In this document: positions 15,505 through 23,487 of the stretch, piece after piece | Layout: every line of letters starts with the position of its first letter | Numbering within the stretch: position 1 is the stretch's first letter | Origin: JAYPUG01 sp038117265 | GTDB taxonomy: Bacteria; Pseudomonadota; Alphaproteobacteria; UBA6615 | Length of the DNA stretch: 34,408 bases | Assembly (NCBI GenBank): GCA_038117265.1 | Contig: JAYOFO010000022.1 | Location: 1-34,408 of the forward strand | Direction of reading: 5' to 3' | Position numbers and translations under genes: made by a program | The notes under the pieces: model-generated | Seen by the model: the letters and a program-made list of their open reading frames with translations, nothing else | Told to the model about the DNA's origin: nothing | The model's database searches: none

Positions 15505-17141
15505 GCCGCACGGGGCGGTGCCGTCCGCCCCAGCATCATGTCGACGGCCTTCTCCGCGATCATCACCGTCGGGGCGTGGGTGTTGCCGCCGATGAGACTC
15601 GGCATCACCGAGGCATCCACGACCCGCAGGCCGTCGATCCCGCGCACCCGCAGCGCCTCGTCCACCACCGAATCCTCGTCGGGGCCCATCCGGCAGGTGC
15701 CGACCGGGTGAAAGACGGTGCTGCTGTTTGCCCGGATGAACGCGTCGATCTCGTCGTCGCTGCGAACGCCGGGATCCGGCCATACCTCGCCGCGGCTGAG
15801 CGCCGCCAGGGCGGGTTGGTGCATCACGTCGCGCATGACCTTGAATCCCGCGCGCATGACGTCGCGGTCGCGCGGGGCCGACAGATAGTTCGGCTGGATT
15901 GCCGGTGCCTCCCGCGGATCGGCGGAGCGCAGGCGGATTTCGCCACGGCTGTCGGGACGGAGCTGGCAGACATGGCACATGAACGCATCGGGACGCATAT
16001 GGTCCGTCGAATGGCGCGCAAAGGGCCGGCGAACGGGCGACAGAATGTTCCCGGCCGAGAAGTGGAACTGGACGTCGGGAATCTCGAGATCGGGCGACGT
16101 GCACACGAAGGCACCGCCTCCCAGCGGGAAACCCGAAGCCGGCCCTGAACGCAGCAGCACGGCGCGCGCCACGGAGAACGCACCGTGCTCGAGCCGCGTC
16201 AGCCGGTCGGTCAGGGTTTCGATGGCGGACGCGTGGACCGTGGCCACGCGAAGATGGTCTTGCAGGTTACGTCCCACATCGCGTCGGTCGAGCAGGGGTG
16301 CAATTCCAAGCGCCGTCAGCTCGTCCGCGGGCCCGATTCCCGACAGCATCAGGAGTTGCGGCGAGTTGATGGCGCCGCCCGAGAGGACGATTTCGCGCTC
16401 GGCCCGCGCGACACGAGCCCGGCCACCCTGCCGGTACTGCACGCCGACGGCGCGCATGCCCTCGAACAGCACGCACTCGCTCAGCGCACCCGTCTCGACC
16501 GTCAGGTTGGGCCGGGCCAAGGCCGGCCGGAGATAGGCCGCTGCGGCGCTCCAGCGCCGGGCATTGCGGATGGTGAACTGGTAGCGCCCGAAGCCTTCCT
16601 GTTCGGGACCGTTGAAGTCGGGATTGACGGGATAACCCGCCTCGGCACCAGCCGCGACGAAGGCGTCGAAAAGCGGATGCGCAAGCTCTGCGTCGCTGAC
16701 GGTCAGGGGGCCATCCCCGCCATGATGTGAGTCGGCTCCGCGCACATTGCCCTCGGCCCGACGGAAATAGGGCAGCACGTCGTCGAACGACCAGCCCGAA
16801 AGCCCCATCTGGCGCCAGGAATCGTAGTCGCGCGCATGTCCGCGAATGTAGATCATTCCGTTGATCGAGGACGATCCGCCCAGGGTCTTGCCACGCGGCC
16901 AGGGAATGCGCCGGTTGTCGAGATGCGGCTGCGGCTCTGTCTCGAACTTCCAGTTGTACTTGGACTTGGGAATGATCCGCGCCGGGCCGACGGGAATATG
17001 GATAAACGGATGCGTGTCGCGCGGCCCCGCCTCCAGCAGCAGGACGCGCACGTCCGGATCCTCGCTTAGCCGGGCCGCCAGCACGCATCCAGCGCTGCCC
17101 GCTCCGATGATGACATAGTCGAACGCCGTTTTACCCGTCAT
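15501..17141 (-). CDS. GMC-family oxidoreductase (choline/alcohol dehydrogenase-like)
   Basis: This 546-residue flavoprotein has the FAD motif GAGSAG at residues 13-18, the GMC signature 1 region RGKTLGGSSSINGMIYIRG, signature 2 GGAINSPQLLMLSGIG, and the C-terminal active-site pair H478 (FHPVGTCRMG) and H522 (GGNTHAPTVM). Choline-dehydrogenase and AlkJ relatives usually have Asn at the second position, so a His-His pair suggests a different alcohol substrate. It oxidises an alcohol to an aldehyde or ketone, with electrons going to oxygen or quinone. The ATG at 17141 follows GGGGGAC; an in-frame ATG at 17171 is possible. It stands alone, convergent with DUF1045 and divergent from the zinc-ribbon gene. 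Confidence 0.9.
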   Translation of the reverse strand: MTGKTAFDYVIIGAGSAGCVLAARLSEDPDVRVLLLEAGPRDTHPFIHIPVGPARIIPKSKYNWKFETEPQPHLDNRRIPWPRGKTLGGSSSINGMIYIRGHARDYDSWRQMGLSGWSFDDVLPYFRRAEGNVRGADSHHGGDGPLTVSDAELAHPLFDAFVAAGAEAGYPVNPDFNGPEQEGFGRYQFTIRNARRWSAAAAYLRPALARPNLTVETGALSECVLFEGMRAVGVQYRQGGRARVARAEREIVLSGGAINSPQLLMLSGIGPADELTALGIAPLLDRRDVGRNLQDHLRVATVHASAIETLTDRLTRLEHGAFSVARAVLLRSGPASGFPLGGGAFVCTSPDLEIPDVQFHFSAGNILSPVRRPFARHSTDHMRPDAFMCHVCQLRPDSRGEIRLRSADPREAPAIQPNYLSAPRDRDVMRAGFKVMRDVMHQPALAALSRGEVWPDPGVRSDDEIDAFIRANSSTVFHPVGTCRMGPDEDSVVDEALRVRGIDGLRVVDASVMPSLIGGNTHAPTVMIAEKAVDMMLGRTAPPRAA

Positions 17142-17435
17142 CACGTCCCCCGATTTCCGATCCGTCGACAATGTCGCATTGACTTTTCAGGGATTCTGCC
17201 CTTTTTTACAGGAACCGCGAGCGCGGTACCTGGCGCCTAGGCCGCTAGCGAATTCTATCGGCAAATTCAATATGTTATGCCGACACCTCGCCCTTCAGGG
17301 CGACACCAGTTCGCTTCGACGAGCCGAAGGACCGGAAAAGGGAGTATTCGACGCGGGAACGGACGAAGAAGCCGGACCCGCCGGATCGAATGCGCTGACC
17401 GCAGAGATGGGCCGCCGCGACGAGAGGAGCAGACC
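17142..17435. other. 294-bp divergent intergenic region with palindrome cluster and AT-rich patch
   Basis: This is the longest gene-free stretch. At 17214-17227 there is a 6-bp inverted repeat ACCGCG/CGCGGT. It is followed at 17225-17255 by five six-base palindromes: GGTACC, GGCGCC, CCTAGG, GCTAGC and GAATTC. Two of these extend to eight bases. A locally AT-rich patch follows at 17251-17278, including TATGTT, which could be a -10 for the zinc-ribbon gene. A T-run at 17202-17207 lies near the GMC side. It likely holds both divergent promoters and an operator; none is certain. Confidence 0.45.
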
Positions 17436-17636
17436 GTGAGTGCCATGAGGACTGAGATCGACAACAACGCCCAAGCGCTCGAATCGCCGGAAGCCGAATT
17501 CGTCGGCCGCCAGCGTGCCGAGGGCGATGCGCCGCGCGAGCGTTCGTGCATGGTCTGCGGCAACAGGTTCGAGAGCGAAGGCTGGCACAATCGCCTTTGC
17601 GGAAGCTGCCGCAAGCGAAGCGTCGCCGCCGGCTGA
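17436..17636 (+). CDS. 66-residue zinc-ribbon protein, GTG start
   Basis: This small protein has a C-terminal CxxC...CxxC zinc ribbon: CMVC then, after about 14 residues, CGSC, with the spacer NRFESEGWHNRL. Short alphaproteobacterial proteins with this F-x-SEG-x-HNR-LC pattern are common and unnamed; they are presumed nucleic-acid or protein binders. The N-terminal half is acidic. The GTG at 17436 is preceded by GAGAGGAG at a correct distance; an in-frame ATG at 17445 is the alternative. Longer in-frame extension upstream is Arg-rich and looks non-coding. It converges on mmsB, with 11 bp between stops. Confidence 0.7.
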   Translation: MSAMRTEIDNNAQALESPEAEFVGRQRAEGDAPRERSCMVCGNRFESEGWHNRLCGSCRKRSVAAG

Positions 17637-17647
17637 TCTCCTGACCC

Positions 17648-18535
17648 TTATCGTCCGGCGATGTGCCGGACGATCGCCGAGAAATCGAGAGCGTCGTTCC
17701 CCGCCGCCGAAAACGCGTCGTAGAGTTCCGTTGCGTGCGCGCCGAGCGGCGTGTTCGCGCCCGCCGCCGACGCGGCCTCCTGCGACAGCTTCAGATCCTT
17801 CAGCATCATCGCCACGGTGAAGCCCGCCGCGTAGTCGCGGTTCGCGGGTGAGGACGGGACAGGACCCGGTACCGGGCAGTAGCTCGTCATCGCCCAGCAC
17901 TGGCTGGTTGCCGTTGAGGCGATGTCGAACAGGCTCTGCGCATCCAGGCCGAGCTTCTCGGCCAGCGCGAAGCCTTCCGAGACGGCGATCATCTCGATCG
18001 CGAGCATCAGGTTGTTGCAGACCTTGGCGGCCTGCCCCGCACCCGCATCGCCGGCGTGGAAGATGTTCTTGCCCATCTTCTCCAGGATGTGTTGTGCCCG
18101 CCCGAACGCGCCCGCGGTGCCGCCGCACATGAAGGTCAGCGTCCCCGCCGTCGCGCCGCCGACACCGCCCGAGACGGGTGCGTCGATCATCTCCAGTCCC
18201 CGCGCCTCAGCTTCGGCGATCATGGCGCGCGCGGTCTCGACGTCGATGGTCGAGCTGTCGATCACCAGCGCACCCTCGGCGAGCACGTCGAACACCTTGT
18301 CCTTCTCGAGATAGACCGAACGCACATGGGCGCCGGCCGGCAGCATGGTGATCACCACCTCGGCGCCCTCGGCCGCGGCCGCGGCATTCGCCGCCGGCTG
18401 CGCACCGCTCTCCGCCGCGCGGGCCACCGCCGCCTCGGAGATGTCGAACGCCACCACCTCATGGCCTGCCTGGATCAGGTTCGCCACCATCGGCCCGCCC
18501 ATGTTCCCGAGCCCGATGAATCCGATCTTTGCCAT
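17648..18535 (-). CDS. mmsB: 3-Hydroxyisobutyrate dehydrogenase
   Basis: This 295-residue beta-hydroxyacid dehydrogenase has the Rossmann motif GFIGLGNMGGPM at residues 5-16, the substrate-binding DAPVSGG at 118-124 and the catalytic lysine K171 in GAGQAAKVCNN. It oxidises 3-hydroxyisobutyrate to methylmalonate semialdehyde with NAD+ in valine breakdown. The assignment within the beta-HAD family is supported by its neighbours: 3-hydroxyisobutyryl-CoA hydrolase and an isobutyryl-CoA-type dehydrogenase directly upstream. It starts 30 bp after the hydrolase stop with a GGGAGAAAA-type Shine-Dalgarno and is the last gene of the operon. No mmsA is present in the window. Confidence 0.88.
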   Translation of the reverse strand: MAKIGFIGLGNMGGPMVANLIQAGHEVVAFDISEAAVARAAESGAQPAANAAAAAEGAEVVITMLPAGAHVRSVYLEKDKVFDVLAEGALVIDSSTIDVETARAMIAEAEARGLEMIDAPVSGGVGGATAGTLTFMCGGTAGAFGRAQHILEKMGKNIFHAGDAGAGQAAKVCNNLMLAIEMIAVSEGFALAEKLGLDAQSLFDIASTATSQCWAMTSYCPVPGPVPSSPANRDYAAGFTVAMMLKDLKLSQEAASAAGANTPLGAHATELYDAFSAAGNDALDFSAIVRHIAGR

Positions 18536-18565
18536 CGTTTTCTCCCTGTTTCGCGTTCCGTGCGT

Positions 18566-19615
18566 CTAGCCGAAATCCGGTTCGCCCGGCACTGGCCGGA
18601 AATATTCGTCGACATCGGCCTCGCTCACCTCGGCGAGGTTTGCAGGCTCCCATGTCGGCACACCGTCCTTGTCGATCACGACGGCGCGGATGCCTTCGAA
18701 CAGATCATGTCCGCGATAGCACCGGTCGGCAATCCGGTACTCCATCTGCATGACGTCCGCGATGGTCTCCAGATGCGCACCGTCCCGCAACTGGCGGAAG
18801 GTGACCTTCAGGCTCGTCGGCGACATGGTCTCGAGGGTGCCGATCTGTTTGCGCGCCCATTCGGAATCCTCGGCCGCAAGCCGTGCCAGGATGTCCTCGA
18901 CGCTGGTGCCCGCAAAGCATCGATCGATTTCGGCCCGGTGTTCCGCCAGCGGCGGCGTGCCGGCATCGCCGGCGAAATTGCTCAGGATTGCATCGACGGC
19001 GGCCTGGTCGAGCCGGGCGGCGGTGCACAGCGCATCGGTCAGCGCCTCGAGCCGTTCCGATTCCACATAGACGTCGCCGATACCGGCATAGAGGCTGTCG
19101 GCGGCACGCATCCGGTACCCGGTCAGGCCGAGATACATCCCGACCTCGCCCGGGCAGCAGTTGAGAATCCAGCTCGCACCGATGTCGGGGAACAGACCGA
19201 TCCCCGTCTCGGGCATGGCGAACAGGATGCGCTCGCTCACCACCCGGTGCGAGCCGTGAACCGAGACCCCGACACCGCCGCCCATGGTCACCCCGTCCAA
19301 CAGCGCGATGTAGGGCTTGGGATAGATGTGGATCGCCGCGTTCAGGGCGTATTCGGCCGCGTAGTAGGTGGGTCCGAAATCGGTGCCGCGCCCCTCGTAG
19401 AGGTCGCGAATGTCGCCGCCGGCGCAAAAGGCGCGATCGCCGGCGCCCCGGATCAGGATGGCATCGATCGCGTCGTCGGCCGCCCAGGCGTCCAGCTGCG
19501 GATGCATCGCGTGGACCATCGCCAACGACAGCGCGTTGAGCGCCTTGGGCTTGTTGAGCGTGATCAGCCCGACCCGCCCCCGCACGTCGAGCAGGACTTC
19601 CGGTTCTTCCGTCAT
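18566..19615 (-). CDS. 3-Hydroxyisobutyryl-CoA hydrolase (enoyl-CoA hydratase/isomerase family)
   Basis: This 349-residue crotonase-fold protein has LITLNKPKALNAL near residue 20, the oxyanion segments FCAGGDIRDLYEG and MGGGVGVSVHG, and PETGIGLFPDIGASW. The length (about 350, longer than simple enoyl-CoA hydratases) and the GLFPDIG segment are typical of 3-hydroxyisobutyryl-CoA hydrolases. These release 3-hydroxyisobutyrate from its CoA ester in valine catabolism. The ATG at 19615 lies 8 bp after the acyl-CoA dehydrogenase stop with an AGG-containing Shine-Dalgarno. Its product is the substrate of MmsB, encoded next. Confidence 0.88.
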   Translation of the reverse strand: MTEEPEVLLDVRGRVGLITLNKPKALNALSLAMVHAMHPQLDAWAADDAIDAILIRGAGDRAFCAGGDIRDLYEGRGTDFGPTYYAAEYALNAAIHIYPKPYIALLDGVTMGGGVGVSVHGSHRVVSERILFAMPETGIGLFPDIGASWILNCCPGEVGMYLGLTGYRMRAADSLYAGIGDVYVESERLEALTDALCTAARLDQAAVDAILSNFAGDAGTPPLAEHRAEIDRCFAGTSVEDILARLAAEDSEWARKQIGTLETMSPTSLKVTFRQLRDGAHLETIADVMQMEYRIADRCYRGHDLFEGIRAVVIDKDGVPTWEPANLAEVSEADVDEYFRPVPGEPDFG

Positions 19616-19623
19616 CGAAATAC

Positions 19624-20763
19624 CTATTGTCGCAGGATGTCGCGCGCGACGATGACGCGCATGATCTCGTTGGTGCCCTCGAGAATCTGATGCACGCGCA
19701 GGTCGCGCAGGTAGCGCTGGATCGGGAACTCGCGCAGGTAGCCGTATCCGCCGTGCAGCTGCAGGGCCTGGTTGACGACGTCGAAGCCGGTGTCGGTCGC
19801 GATCCGCTTGGCCATCGCCGCGGCCACGGTCGTGCCGTGCATCTTGTTGTCGAGCATCCACGCCGCACGGTGGATCATCAGACGCGCGGATTCCAGCTCG
19901 GTCGCCATGTCGGCGAGGCGGAACTGCAGCGCCTGGAACTCGGCCAGCGGCTGGCCGAACTGCTTGCGCTCCTTGGTGTGGTCGCGGGCCGCCTCGAGGC
20001 AGGTCCGCGCCCCGCCGATCGAGCAGGCACCGATGTTGAGCCGCCCGCCATCGAGCCCCTGCATGGCGATCGCGAATCCGTCGCCCTCCTCGCCGATGCG
20101 GTTGGAAACGGGAACCCGGCAATCCTCGAAGATCACCGCCGCGGTCGGCTGGCTGTTCCAGCCGAGCTTCTTCTCGAGCTTTCCGAAGGACAGCCCCGGC
20201 GCATCCTTTTCGACGACGATGCAGCTGATTCCCTTGGGGCCGTCCTCGCCGGTGCGCACCATGCAGACATAGACGTCGGACGCCGAGCCGCCCGAGATGA
20301 AGGCCTTGGAACCGTTGATGACGTATTCGTCGCCGTCGCGCGCGGCGCGGGTGCGCAACGAGGCGGCATCAGAGCCCGCGCCCGGCTCGGTCAGGCAATA
20401 GCTCGCGAAATGCTCCATCGTCATCAGCTTCGGCAGGAAGCGGGCGCGCTGTTCGTCGCCGCCGAACCGGTCGATCATCCAGGCGCACATGTTGTGGATC
20501 GAGATATAGGCCGCCGTCGACGGGCACGCGCTGGCCAGTTCCTCGAAGATGATCGTGGCGTCGAGCCGCCCAAGGCCGGAACCGCCATGCTCCTCGGCGC
20601 AATAGATTCCCGCCAGACCGAGTGCGGCCGCCGCGCGCAACGCGTCGACCGGGAAGATCGTGTTCTCGTCCCACTCCTCGGCGTGCGGCAGCATCTCCTC
20701 GTTGGCGAAGCTGCGCGCCATGTCCTGGATCGCGACCTGTTCGTCGCTCAGCTGGAAGTCCAC
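19624..20763 (-). CDS. Acyl-CoA dehydrogenase, probably isobutyryl-CoA dehydrogenase
   Basis: This 379-residue flavoprotein has the full acyl-CoA dehydrogenase plan: an N-terminal helical domain, the FAD-contacting segment YCLTEPGAGSDAASL, a beta domain, RKQFGQPLAEFQALQF, and the catalytic base E362 in LEGTNEIMR. LQLHGGYGYLREFPIQRYLRD precedes it. Context with 3-hydroxyisobutyryl-CoA hydrolase and MmsB makes the isobutyryl-CoA to methacrylyl-CoA step the best assignment. A short branched-chain or general acyl-CoA enzyme remains possible. It is the first gene of this operon; 115 bp separate it from the divergent beta-propeller gene. Confidence 0.88.
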   Translation of the reverse strand: MDFQLSDEQVAIQDMARSFANEEMLPHAEEWDENTIFPVDALRAAAALGLAGIYCAEEHGGSGLGRLDATIIFEELASACPSTAAYISIHNMCAWMIDRFGGDEQRARFLPKLMTMEHFASYCLTEPGAGSDAASLRTRAARDGDEYVINGSKAFISGGSASDVYVCMVRTGEDGPKGISCIVVEKDAPGLSFGKLEKKLGWNSQPTAAVIFEDCRVPVSNRIGEEGDGFAIAMQGLDGGRLNIGACSIGGARTCLEAARDHTKERKQFGQPLAEFQALQFRLADMATELESARLMIHRAAWMLDNKMHGTTVAAAMAKRIATDTGFDVVNQALQLHGGYGYLREFPIQRYLRDLRVHQILEGTNEIMRVIVARDILRQ

Positions 20764-20878
20764 ACCGGCCCCCGGTTGCCCGTTGCTTGAAACGACGGGA
20801 TTCTAGCGGGTCGGGGTACCCGAACCAATCCCCAGCCGGTGCGCCGCGGATCGTCTAGGATGGGGGCGGGAGGCCGCC

Positions 20879-21838
20879 ATGCCTGATGCAAACCGCATGA
20901 TCCTGATGACCGTGAAGGAGAATGTCAGCCTGTCGGCCTTCGACGCCGACACGGGGGCATGCCGCGCCGTGGTCGAGGTGGGCACCCGCCAGACGTCGAA
21001 GCCGCACGAGCTTGCGGTGTCGGCCGACGGCACCTGTGCCTTCGTCTCGCTCTACGGCAGCGCCGACTATGGGCCCAATGTGCCCGACAACCGGATCGCC
21101 GTCGTCGACCTGACCGACATGTCGCTGGCCGGCCACATCGACCTGAACCTCTACAAGGGCCCGCACGCGCTGTGGATCGATCCAAGGGGCAAACTCTGGG
21201 CGACCGTGGATCACAACCGCTGCCTGCTGACGATCGACCCCGACAGCTGGGAGATCGAGCACACGATCTGGCTGCAGACGCCGGGGCATTTCCTCGCCGC
21301 CACGCCGGACGGCAGGACGCTCTATGTCTCGGCTAAGGAGTACCCGGTGATCACCGAGGTCGACATCGCGACACGCACCATCGCCGCGCAGATCCCCGTG
21401 CCCGTGGGCGCCCAGGCGATCCGCGTGTCCAATGACGGCAAATGGCTGTACGTGGGCGACTTCCATCGCCCGCTGCTCCACGTGATCGACTGCGCAGGAC
21501 GCCGGGTCGCGGCATCCCACGCGCTGACCGGCGTACCCGGCTGGCCGTTCGTCTCGCCGGACGGGAAGACCCTCGCGGTGACCACCTATGACGAACCGGC
21601 CGACCGGGGATACGCGGAACTGTTCGACACCGCCAATCTGGACGATCGGCGTGTCGTCGATCTGCCGTCGGAGCCCTTCCACGTGCTGTTCACCGACGAC
21701 AGCCGGCACGTCTACGTCGCACAGGGCAGAGGCGAGGTCACGAAGATCGACGTCGCCGGGGCGGCGATCGTCGAGGGGGGCTTCTCTGCCGGCGGCTCCA
21801 TGCCCGAGGCGATCGTCTACTGGTCGCCGCCCGCCTGA
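20879..21838 (+). CDS. Cytoplasmic YncE-like beta-propeller protein
   Basis: This 319-residue protein is built of repeated YVTN-type beta-propeller blades: for example DGTCAFVSLYG, NRIAVVDLTDMSLAGHIDL, DGRTLYVSAKE, DGKWLYVGDF, DGKTLAVTTYD and RHVYVAQGRGEVTKIDVAG. About six or seven blades can be counted. Unlike E. coli YncE and most relatives, it has no signal peptide, so it should stay in the cytoplasm. Such propellers bind ligands or partner proteins; a few are lactonases. The ATG at 20879 follows GGGAGG. The next gene, a CmcJ/NvfI-type oxidoreductase, starts 28 bp downstream, so the two are probably translated from one mRNA and may work together. Confidence 0.85.
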   Translation: MPDANRMILMTVKENVSLSAFDADTGACRAVVEVGTRQTSKPHELAVSADGTCAFVSLYGSADYGPNVPDNRIAVVDLTDMSLAGHIDLNLYKGPHALWIDPRGKLWATVDHNRCLLTIDPDSWEIEHTIWLQTPGHFLAATPDGRTLYVSAKEYPVITEVDIATRTIAAQIPVPVGAQAIRVSNDGKWLYVGDFHRPLLHVIDCAGRRVAASHALTGVPGWPFVSPDGKTLAVTTYDEPADRGYAELFDTANLDDRRVVDLPSEPFHVLFTDDSRHVYVAQGRGEVTKIDVAGAAIVEGGFSAGGSMPEAIVYWSPPA

Positions 21839-21866
21839 GCAGAAACCCGAACCGAGGACCCCCGCC

Positions 21867-22709
21867 ATGACCCCGACTGCGGAACCCACCTCCGATCTCG
21901 ACTATGTCGAGGCCGAGCTCGACTATATCGTCGATGACGGCATTCCGGCCGTGCGTTACCTCGACTGGCCCGAGATGGAGCATCTCGCCCACAAGCCGGC
22001 CTACGAGAAACACCGCGTGCGCATCCACAATGGCCGCGCGGACCCGGCGCAGTTCACCCTTCCGTCGCACGGCTTCGCCTTCGTCGATCACCATACGAAG
22101 GTGCGGGATTTCTATGACGAGGACGAGGTGCGCTCGGTCTACTACCCCGAAACCGCGGCGCTGATTCAGGCACACAGCGGCGGCGCGAACCGCGTGCTGG
22201 TGTTCGACCACACGCTGCGCACGGCTGAGCAAGCGCGCCAACAGGCCGACCGGGTCCGCAAAGCGGTCCACTCGGTCCACAACGACTACACCGAGCGTTC
22301 GGCGCCCCAGCGGGTGCGCGACTTCCTGCCCGAAGACGAGGCCAAGGCGGCCCTGGAGCGGCGCTTCGGCATCATCCAGACCTGGCGTTCCATCGCGCCG
22401 CGGGTCGAGCAAGACCCGCTGGCCCTGTGCGACGGCCGGACGATCCCCGAAGAAGGCTTCATTTGCTACGAACGACGCTACCGCTACCGGACCGGCGAGA
22501 CCTATCACATCGCCTACAACCCGGCGCACCGCTGGTACTGGTTTCCGCAGATGACCCGCGACGAGGCGCTGGTGTTCAAGGTCTACGACACGGACGCCAC
22601 GGCCGGCGTGCGCTTCACCGCGCACACCGCCTTCGACGACCCGAACACGCCGCCCGACGCAGCGATCCGCGAGAGCATCGAGATGCGGGCGCTGGTCTTC
22701 TACGACTGA
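21867..22709 (+). CDS. CmcJ/NvfI-family oxidoreductase
   Basis: This 280-residue protein matches the CmcJ/NvfI/AsaB-type family: VHNDYTERSAPQRV near residue 137, APRVEQDPLALCD, HRWYWFPQMTRDEALVFKVYD, AHTAFDDP and a C-terminal ESIEMRALVFYD. H138-x-D140 and H253 could form a 2-His-1-carboxylate iron site, in line with NvfI, an Fe(II)/2-oxoglutarate enzyme in fungal meroterpenoid synthesis. CmcJ takes part in cephamycin 7-methoxylation. Substrate here is unknown. The ATG at 21867 has GAGGA upstream. It is the second gene of a pair with the beta-propeller and converges on the SDR gene with 19 bp between stops. Confidence 0.8.
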   Translation: MTPTAEPTSDLDYVEAELDYIVDDGIPAVRYLDWPEMEHLAHKPAYEKHRVRIHNGRADPAQFTLPSHGFAFVDHHTKVRDFYDEDEVRSVYYPETAALIQAHSGGANRVLVFDHTLRTAEQARQQADRVRKAVHSVHNDYTERSAPQRVRDFLPEDEAKAALERRFGIIQTWRSIAPRVEQDPLALCDGRTIPEEGFICYERRYRYRTGETYHIAYNPAHRWYWFPQMTRDEALVFKVYDTDATAGVRFTAHTAFDDPNTPPDAAIRESIEMRALVFYD

Positions 22710-22728
22710 GCTCGATGGGAGCGTAACG

Positions 22729-23487
22729 TCAGGTAACGGTCAGCCCGCCATCCACCGCCAGCACGTGCCCGGTCACGAATGCCGCACCGGGGCTCGCGAG
22801 ATAGGCCACCGCAGCCGCCACATCCTCGGGCTCGGTCATCCGGCCGAGCGGGACCTTGGCGATCCCCGCCTCGCGGCGGCCGGGATCGCGCTGCATGATC
22901 TCGGCCCGCAGCTTGGTCTCCGACGTGCCCGGCGCCACCGCGTTCACCCGGATGTCGTGGGGCGCCCACTCCGCCGCCAGGTGGCGCGTGATGCCGCCGC
23001 TCGCCGCCTTGGAGATGCCGTAGGGCGAGACGTTCGGGACGCCGATGGTGGTGAAGGTCGAGGCGATGTTGATGATCGCTCCGCCCCGACCGGCAGCGAT
23101 CAGGTGCCGGGCGACCCCCTGGGCCATCAGGTAACTGCCCGTGACGTTGATCCGCATGATCGTCTCGAACTCGTCGGGCGTGACGTCCAGCGCCGGCTTG
23201 ACCAGCAGCGCCCCGGCGTTGTTGACGAGCACGTCGAGCCGCCCAAAGGCCGTGATCGCGGCGTCCAGCGCCGCGGCGATGCTGTCGTTGGAGCGCAGGT
23301 CGAGGGCAACGGCGGCACCGCGCCGGCCCACCGCCTCGACGGCGGCGATCGTATCGTCGAGGTCGCCGGGATCGAGCTCCGTTACCACCACGTCAAAGCC
23401 GTCGCGGGCGAGCGCCCGCGCACACGCCGCGCCGAACCCGTAGGAGGCGCCGGTGACCAGCGCGACCTTCGTCTCCACCGCACTCAT
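22729..23487 (-). CDS. SDR-family oxidoreductase
   Basis: This 252-residue classical short-chain dehydrogenase has the cofactor motif TGASYGFG near residues 13-20, NNAG, the catalytic S-YxxxK set (INIAS, then YGISKAASG) and a C-terminal VTGHVLAVDGG. It would oxidise or reduce an alcohol/ketone with NAD(P). An aspartate-rich ELDPGD after beta-strand 2 hints at NAD rather than NADP. The start codon overlaps the stop of the preceding beta-hydroxyacid dehydrogenase by four bases (ATGA), which implies translational coupling. The physiological substrate cannot be told. Confidence 0.9.
   Translation of the reverse strand: MSAVETKVALVTGASYGFGAACARALARDGFDVVVTELDPGDLDDTIAAVEAVGRRGAAVALDLRSNDSIAAALDAAITAFGRLDVLVNNAGALLVKPALDVTPDEFETIMRINVTGSYLMAQGVARHLIAAGRGGAIINIASTFTTIGVPNVSPYGISKAASGGITRHLAAEWAPHDIRVNAVAPGTSETKLRAEIMQRDPGRREAGIAKVPLGRMTEPEDVAAAVAYLASPGAAFVTGHVLAVDGGLTVT

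Noticed and set aside
17225..17255. Cloning-vector polylinker contamination
   Set aside because: The five sites are embedded in continuous genomic-looking sequence with no vector features on either side; kept as a finding on palindrome density only.
18056..19690. 544-codon + strand open frame over the valine operon
   Set aside because: Antisense shadow of mmsB and the hydrolase; no motif or ribosome site.
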